From Moringa oleifera (lineage: Eukaryota > Streptophyta > Magnoliopsida > Brassicales > Moringaceae), in assembly GCA_021397835.1 (NCBI GenBank), contig JAJFZO010000028.1, forward strand, positions 2,961,501 through 3,025,500: 64,000 bases of DNA, written 5' to 3'. The position numbers were made by a program, and so were the translations under genes. Shown in pieces: positions 58,200 through 64,000 of this stretch. Position 1 is the first letter of the stretch. Each line of letters begins with the position of its first letter. The notes under the pieces are model-generated. The model was not told where the DNA came from. It did not search any database and saw only the letters and a program-made list of their open reading frames with translations.

Positions 58200-61100
58200 A
58201 TTTAACCTATAATTCGTACTTGACTTTTGTTGACTTTTTTTTTATTCATTCAAATCTTTTTAGACAATCATTATCTCCATGATTAAGATTTAAAAAAATA
58301 ATAATTTGAGACCATAACAACAATTTTAAACAAGTTTGATGGAGATGGATGTTCGATATGTGATATAAGTTGAAAGGAGAGTTGTAACTTTCTTTGAATT
58401 TAGATTAAAATATTAATTTTGTTAAAAGGGTTTACGGCTAGGCAACCAAGAGTTTTTCTTTTTTTAAAATTTCTTTTCAAAAATTAATATTTTTTATAAA
58501 TTTCATAATACATAAAAAATGTAAACATTCACATTATCATCATATAAATATTAATGTAAACAACCTAACACTTTTTTAAATATCTTCGTATTTACATGCA
58601 ACATGTATTTTAAATATCTTCACTTTTACATGTAACATGCATATTATAGAATCATTTATCCTTCTTTTGGTCTTACTTCGATTATCTTATTTGTTCTAAA
58701 TTTGGATTTTGAAGAACACACCCAAAAACTTGAGGAGGCTTCTTTGTCTTGGTTTTAATGGTAGAGTTGCCTTGGCTTATTGAATCATACTTCACCAAGC
58801 AGTAGCATTGGAACAACAATAGCTGGAACACTTGTTTGGTGCCACTTTCTCAATTCTGAGCAGGATATGTTCTTTCAAATGGCAAACCCATATTCCTAAA
58901 TCAAGTCGATTGTTGGGCCCTAACAGGTGGATTTCCCAACCTATGACATGACTATTCACATCACATATAACTGGTAGTGGATTTCCTGTGTTTTATAAGG
59001 ATTAAGTAGGAATCAATTTGATGATTGATCCAATACACCTACCATACTTCTCAGAGCTTTCAAGTTGAGTTATTATCATTAATAACTACAAATTTTCATC
59101 TTCAACTCCATTATTCCTTAAGTTTCACAAGAATGACATGCATCCTCTTTAAATAATTAGGATTTAATTGTGCTCGTATGCAAGCCAAGTATGAGTAGCC
59201 GTGGATGCTCATCAGGTAATTAATGCCAAGTTATAGACCCATGAAAACAGTGAAAGTGAAACCCAGCTACTCTACTACTGCCCCGTGCAAAGCAAATAGA
59301 GGAAGCTAATATTATCCACTGAACTTGGGAATGCTTGCACTTCTATTTTTAATCTGTTTAATATTAGTAATTGGATAGCTCTATTTGGACTGTAATCTAC
59401 CTTACTGCTCAATAATCCATGCAGTAAAAGCAATGTCAAGAACTATTACATGCTACTTCACCTGTTCCATTGACTCGACTCTCATTGACTATTAAGGTCT
59501 TCTAATAGAGTTGTCTGGCTTGATTGCTCTTCATAAAAATATATTATTCATGTATAATCTAAAAGTAATTAAATCTCATTTGTTTTCTTCATGATTGCAT
59601 TTGCTTCCAATTTCCCCTTCATAAGATTAACTGACCTTATAGTAAGATATAAATAAAGTTTAATGCCTTGATGCAGAAGAAAGTGAAATCAGACATTTGA
59701 TAGCAGTAGCAGAGCTCCTCTTCGAACTTCTATAACTATGGCCTATATCAAAAATTAGGGATCCACCCATTAGTTCCATCAACTTATAAGATAGATAATA
59801 AAAAACTCTATAGCAAAATAGTCAAGCATTGATCCTACTTGGAAAACATTTTCTTTCTTCTGTATGCTATGTTTATTAGTTCCATGTTACATTAACTAGT
59901 AAACATAATCACAAACTAGTGAAGCGTCTACAACTTGAACTTGACAATTAAAAGCCAATCTTACTTGGCAATAAATGTTGTCTGTTGCCTGTTATTTGCT
60001 CTTCCTTACAACTTCACAAACATTCCATTACATGTAATGGCAGTAAGTAATTTAGGTTAGTACAACTCTAACCCATAAAACATGACAAAAGTCTCAACTC
60101 TCCTTCGCAAAGTTATAGATGTGTCATTTTAAAGTAGTTATGAAAATAATCTTACAAATCAATTACTCAAGGGATGTCATTTTAAAGGAGTAACTTAAAC
60201 AAGCAAACTAAATTTCTCAAACATGTCAAGCTTCTATCCTTTTAGTAATTTCCATTCAAAGGAATGTAGCAGAGTGGCTAACACATAAGACAAAGCACAG
60301 TGGGTAATTTCCATTCAAAGTAATGTAACTGGTTAGGCTATTTGCAGTTTGGTGTTTGGGTGTTATCTTCTCCCTAGGCATCATAAGGCCTACCTTTTGT
60401 TCATCCTCTAGGGAACCCAAGCCAAGGCCCATTGCCTAGTCCTCACTACTAGCTCATAGCCCTTCACTAAACCTTCATGCTCTCTTTTATTTTTTTGCTT
60501 TTTGGCCAAATTTACACCAACAACCACTTCTGTTACATCTTAGAGCCAAGCTAAGTCGAACACCAAAATCGATCCTTTTTATTTTTCATTCTCTTTCAAT
60601 TCCTCTTCCCTCGCACCTTGGACAAATTGGATAAATTCCTCTCTAACTCATAATCTTTAACAGTACAAATAATTTTTTCTCTAGCTCTTTATTTCTCAAT
60701 CTCTTTCTCTAAGTTGGACAACCCAACTACTTTTTCTCTCATAGAAATCCATTAATTAGTGGTGATACAGGGACGAAGCTACTAACCAAAACTCCATGCA
60801 ATTTGATTTATTTGACTTCTAGGTACTATCATTTCTAGCTTTAGTTGTTTCGCTCGCCCATGTTTCTTTAGTAATTAAAAGCATCGTCAGATTTTTATCA
60901 AATCACTATTGATTTCTTGTAATTACCATTAAGTAATGTGTCACATACTGATGAATGAACTAAAAAAAGCAGCTCTTAGAGCTAGGAGTGGAGAGGTTGA
61001 TTCTGCTGCTCCCAGTGTTTTAAGTGCAAGGATCAATTCCTTTGGAATATCAATATGATAGAAAAAAGGACTAGTTTATGCTGTGGGGATATCTATAATT

Positions 61101-63580
61101 TAAAGTAAACTTGTCTATTGCAATGAACTAAGCAGAAAGATGAACTCCATGATTATATTAGTTAGGAAACAAGTTGGTGTAGATTCATAAACAAAAGATG
61201 GTTTAAATGCTAATAAATCAGTGAAGGCTTCCACACAACCAAATTATAATCTTTTTTGGTTTAATATCATAGATTTTATCAAAATACAGTGTCTTAGTTT
61301 AGTTGGGATATTTTCAAACACCTCATAGTTTGTTATTTATGCTTGAGTGAGATATTTTACCATAGTATATTGCTTATAAATTTTGGTTACTTTTATTAAA
61401 ACTAATATGAACTTCAATTCTTGTATGTAAACGTCTTCCTGTTTTTTTTTTTTTTTTGTTTATGCCATGTAATTCATCACTGAGGTCAATAAAATTGCTA
61501 CATAATACTTTAGTCCTTAAATTGTTTAAGCTATGAAGGCAAGCCCTGGTTTTCTACATGCTTTAGTTTTCATGGACTTTTCATTGAAAACTAATTGGTT
61601 ACTGAGTTTCGAGGCTGATGCCCTACTGTAGAACTAGAATAACCATGAACTTGAAAATAATTAAACACTAAGCAATGAAATTACGGTCAAGGCAGTACCA
61701 AATGTTCCCCGCTTTTGCGTACTAGCAAAGTCTAACTTCCCCTGCTGCTACACCAAAAATCTCACAATTGTCAATTATAATTAAACACTGAACTATACAT
61801 GAGGAGGTGTTTTTGTCATTCATGCTTCTTGCATTATATCCTTATCTTCTTCACCAAACACACATGAGGCATTGTCGTTTAAGTTCAATTTCGAAAAGGT
61901 ACTACACAACCACCTATCTAGAGCGTTCTCCATCTGTATCCAACTACTGCACTAATGATCCTTGGAAGCTTTGGTAATTTTTTGATCACATGAGCTTTTC
62001 ATCTACTTTTGGTTTGATTCCATGGATCTCTATGTGATTATTTCAGGTTATGAACATTGTTGCTGATATATTCTTGACCCACTTTCCTATAACAATAAAG
62101 GCTTTCAAAGTTTGAATTTTTAGCACATGCAGGCTTATTGAAAATAAGTATTTGGGTCTCAGGAATGGCATTTTGGATCAATCTACTATACTACTTTTAA
62201 GTTAGATGCCTAACATGCATGAATTATAAGGTAATTATTTATTACTTTTTTCAATTAGGAATCTCATAAAGAAACAAAGTCTCTATTTTCAGAAATATAC
62301 AAATGACATCACTTATTAAAGAACTGGAATTTTGGTTCTATAATTTTTGCCTAGTCTGTCTCATCTTAATTCCTTTGTACTTGGAAATGTCACTCAATTT
62401 ACATGTTTGTTTCTTTAAGTTGTTTTCAGCACGTTATGTTATTCATGTGTACTTCCATAGAAAATTTACACCATATTATGTGCAAATATTATAGATATAA
62501 GATTGATTAAAGGTTGAAAAGCTACATTTAATTTTGCAGTCAACAATTATCCTATCTTTTTCATTATGAAAGAACTTAATCTTCTTTCCAATTTTCCTGC
62601 TAAACTGCCTAATAACATTGTCTCGTACATACTTGATAGGAGAAAACATTCTTACAAGTTTTTTCTGACATAATTCATTGAAGTTGCCAGGTCCTGACTA
62701 GCAACCTCCTCATATACACGCATATCAATATTGCCCTCACTTACACCTACATCATACCAATTAACAGAAGGTAGGTGGCCTGAAACTAGATAGTATAATG
62801 CTATAGCACTATTGCATGGTGTTAACATGTTCAAAGGCACCCTTGGATGCTAAAGACTTCAAAAAATTAGTTAGGATATTTAAGATAATGGCTTTTGGAT
62901 GGAAAAAGAAAATAATTATTATATTCTCGTTAAATATATCCTCATTCAATATGAACTTTTGTCGCCTCATTCTCTTAGTTGGTAACATTTTAAAATAGTA
63001 AAGATTCATTTACTTTTGATCTTACCTTTCTATTGATATAGCCTACCATGGGTTACGGTGGTTACAAGTAATAAATGTTATCATAAATGTATTAAGGGAC
63101 AAAAGTTGTAGATATGAATTTTACCATTGCTAGCACTGAGGGTTTTGGTTTATGTCCTTTGTGGTTCAGAATATTAATCCAATAATAAGAAAGGAAATGC
63201 ACAGAATGTGTCAAAATCTTGAAGTTTATAGTCCCATTATATTGATCAAAGTTAATACTATTTGTTCATGAAATTAATAAGGCTCTAAGCTAATTATTGG
63301 TTTTTGTAACTTACGAAGATATTCTACATAGAAAAAGGCCTTAGCATTATACTATCTAGGCAACATTCATACAAGCAAATGTACTATCATACAACCTTGA
63401 TAGTTTTGGAATCTATTAAATCAAATCCAAATAAGCATAAGATATATAGCAATAGAAATAATTTTAGGCACTGGGGGTTTCCTCCTTCTTTCTATGATTG
63501 CTTTCTCTTTGTTAATACTTTTGCAAGATTAAATTTTTTGTATCTATTATTTATTACATATCCTAATATAAGTTGTTTAA
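58200..63580. other. Long unassigned interior of the third CACTA element
   Basis: About 5.4 kb between the terminus and the transposase start, longer than the usual leader. From 58650 to 62900 base composition is more balanced than the flanks, as in captured genic or intronic DNA. All reading frames are short: plus-strand 61830-61965 and minus-strand 62652-62840 are the best open stretches and I recognise neither. A T-rich run lies at 61442-61458. Confidence 0.4.
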
Positions 63581-63607
63581 TTTTTGTGCTTTACTAGTGA
63601 ATTCTTA

Positions 63608-64000
63608 ATGGATAATCAACCATGTATGAGATGGATGGACTATAGTAGATTAAGCAAAGAATATTTAAATGATATTGATAGTTTTTTAGATTTCACTTTC
63701 ATGAATAAATCCATTGATGAAAAAATCTCATGTCCTTCTCAAAAATATGTACTATATTATCATAAAAATCGAAAGGAAATACATGAGCATCTAATAGTCA
63801 ATGGTATTATTCCTGGGTATGATCTTGGATTTATCATGGGGGTTCTATGTCCAATGTTGAGCACACTATAGATATTAATAAAGAGGAAGAACGATATGAA
63901 GGTAATGACACGATGGGAATGTTGCATGTTGCTTTTAGAGTGTTTAACCATCCCACAAACATTAGTATAAATAAGAAAGAGTTGGGCGACTATAGTACAA
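63608..64000 (+). pseudogene. TNP2-type transposase N-terminus (Transpos_assoc), frameshifted, partial
   Basis: The ATG at 63608 gives MDNQPCMRWMDYSRLSKEY, then DIDSFLDFTF and EKISCPSQKYV, the Transpos_assoc zinc-binding-like domain. One expected cysteine position is tyrosine (YVLYYH). The frame continues to a stop at about 63869. A one-base frameshift near 63820-63826 is evident because the next frame continues the family pattern (WIYHGGSM, then INKEEERYEGNDTMGML, AFRVFN) to the window end without stops. The gene continues outside the window. Confidence 0.75.

Larger units (their letters stand above)
57869..64000 (+). mobile_element. Third CACTA element (left end; runs off the window)
   Basis: Terminus CACTACAACAAAATAG interrupts the gypsy relic exactly where the left arm continues (GGAATTTCAACC near 12370-12380). 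Subterminal 'GGCAATTA' and 'ATAATTGC' words occur from 57895 to 58070. A TNP2-type transposase N-terminus starts at 63608 in the direction expected for this end. The 3-bp duplication would be TAT (57866-57868); the other end lies outside. The terminus sequence differs from the first two CACTA elements, so it is a different family. Confidence 0.75.

Noticed and set aside
62652..62840. Open minus-strand frame (LTPCNSAIALYYLVSGH...) with protein-like composition
   Set aside because: I could not match it to any family and no flanking exon or splice context supports it; left as unassigned in the third CACTA interior.

Overview
This is a stretch of nuclear DNA from a flowering plant, probably a eudicot. 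It is AT-rich, and I see no intact single-copy cellular gene in it. Nearly everything recognisable is transposable-element DNA: Ty1/copia, two Ty3/gypsy lineages, three CACTA (En/Spm-like) elements and one Mutator-like element. Two kinds of plant gene fragment sit among them: the 5' end of a MAP kinase gene, and two copies of a broken AP2-type transcription factor gene. I recognised no bona fide tRNA or rRNA gene, organelle insert or CRISPR array.

Layout, left to right. 1-1765: a copy of a dispersed AT-rich repeat seen twice more in the window. 3456-4461: a 1.0-kb Mutator-like element with long inverted ends and an exact 9-bp target duplication. 5141-8647: a decayed Ty1/copia element on the minus strand, missing its 3' end. 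9.7-11.3 kb: a decayed retroelement-like coding region. 11.6-14.1 kb: a gypsy (chromovirus-type) relic. 15.3-15.9 kb: an AP2 gene relic. 16048-25687: a 9.6-kb CACTA element with remnants of both transposon genes, including a Ulp1-type protease domain. 26714-29457: a 2.7-kb solo LTR. 33.3-36.7 kb: a truncated second CACTA element and the MAP kinase fragment. 38930-41781: a second copy of the solo LTR. 42.9-44.2 kb: a second AP2 relic. 46908-54621: a young, internally deleted Athila-like gypsy element with 1.2-kb LTRs. 55.2-57.9 kb: the gypsy relic again. 57869 to the window end: a third CACTA element, whose transposase gene starts at 63608.

The dominant architecture is a large imperfect inverted repeat. 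The left arm (about 12375-30599) and right arm (about 37792-57868) hold the same modules in mirror order: dispersed repeat, solo LTR, AP2 relic, LTR-like block, gypsy relic. The solo LTR sits at the same site with the same target duplication in both arms, so it was there before the arms separated. Later insertions are arm-specific: the 9.6-kb CACTA lies only in the left arm and the Athila-like element only in the right. Each arm therefore preserves the empty site for the other arm's insertion, which confirms the element boundaries. By eye the arms are roughly 80-85% identical where they align, so the duplication is old. The two LTRs of the Athila-like element differ by only about 1.5%, so that insertion is recent.

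The least expected observation is a set of three tRNA-like modules (Pol III A-box and B-box pairs, about 130 bp apart). They lie next to the terminal repeats in two independent copies of the same CACTA family. The other notable point is that the Athila-like element has lost its protease and the front of its reverse transcriptase, which leaves the gag tail fused in frame to the rest of pol.
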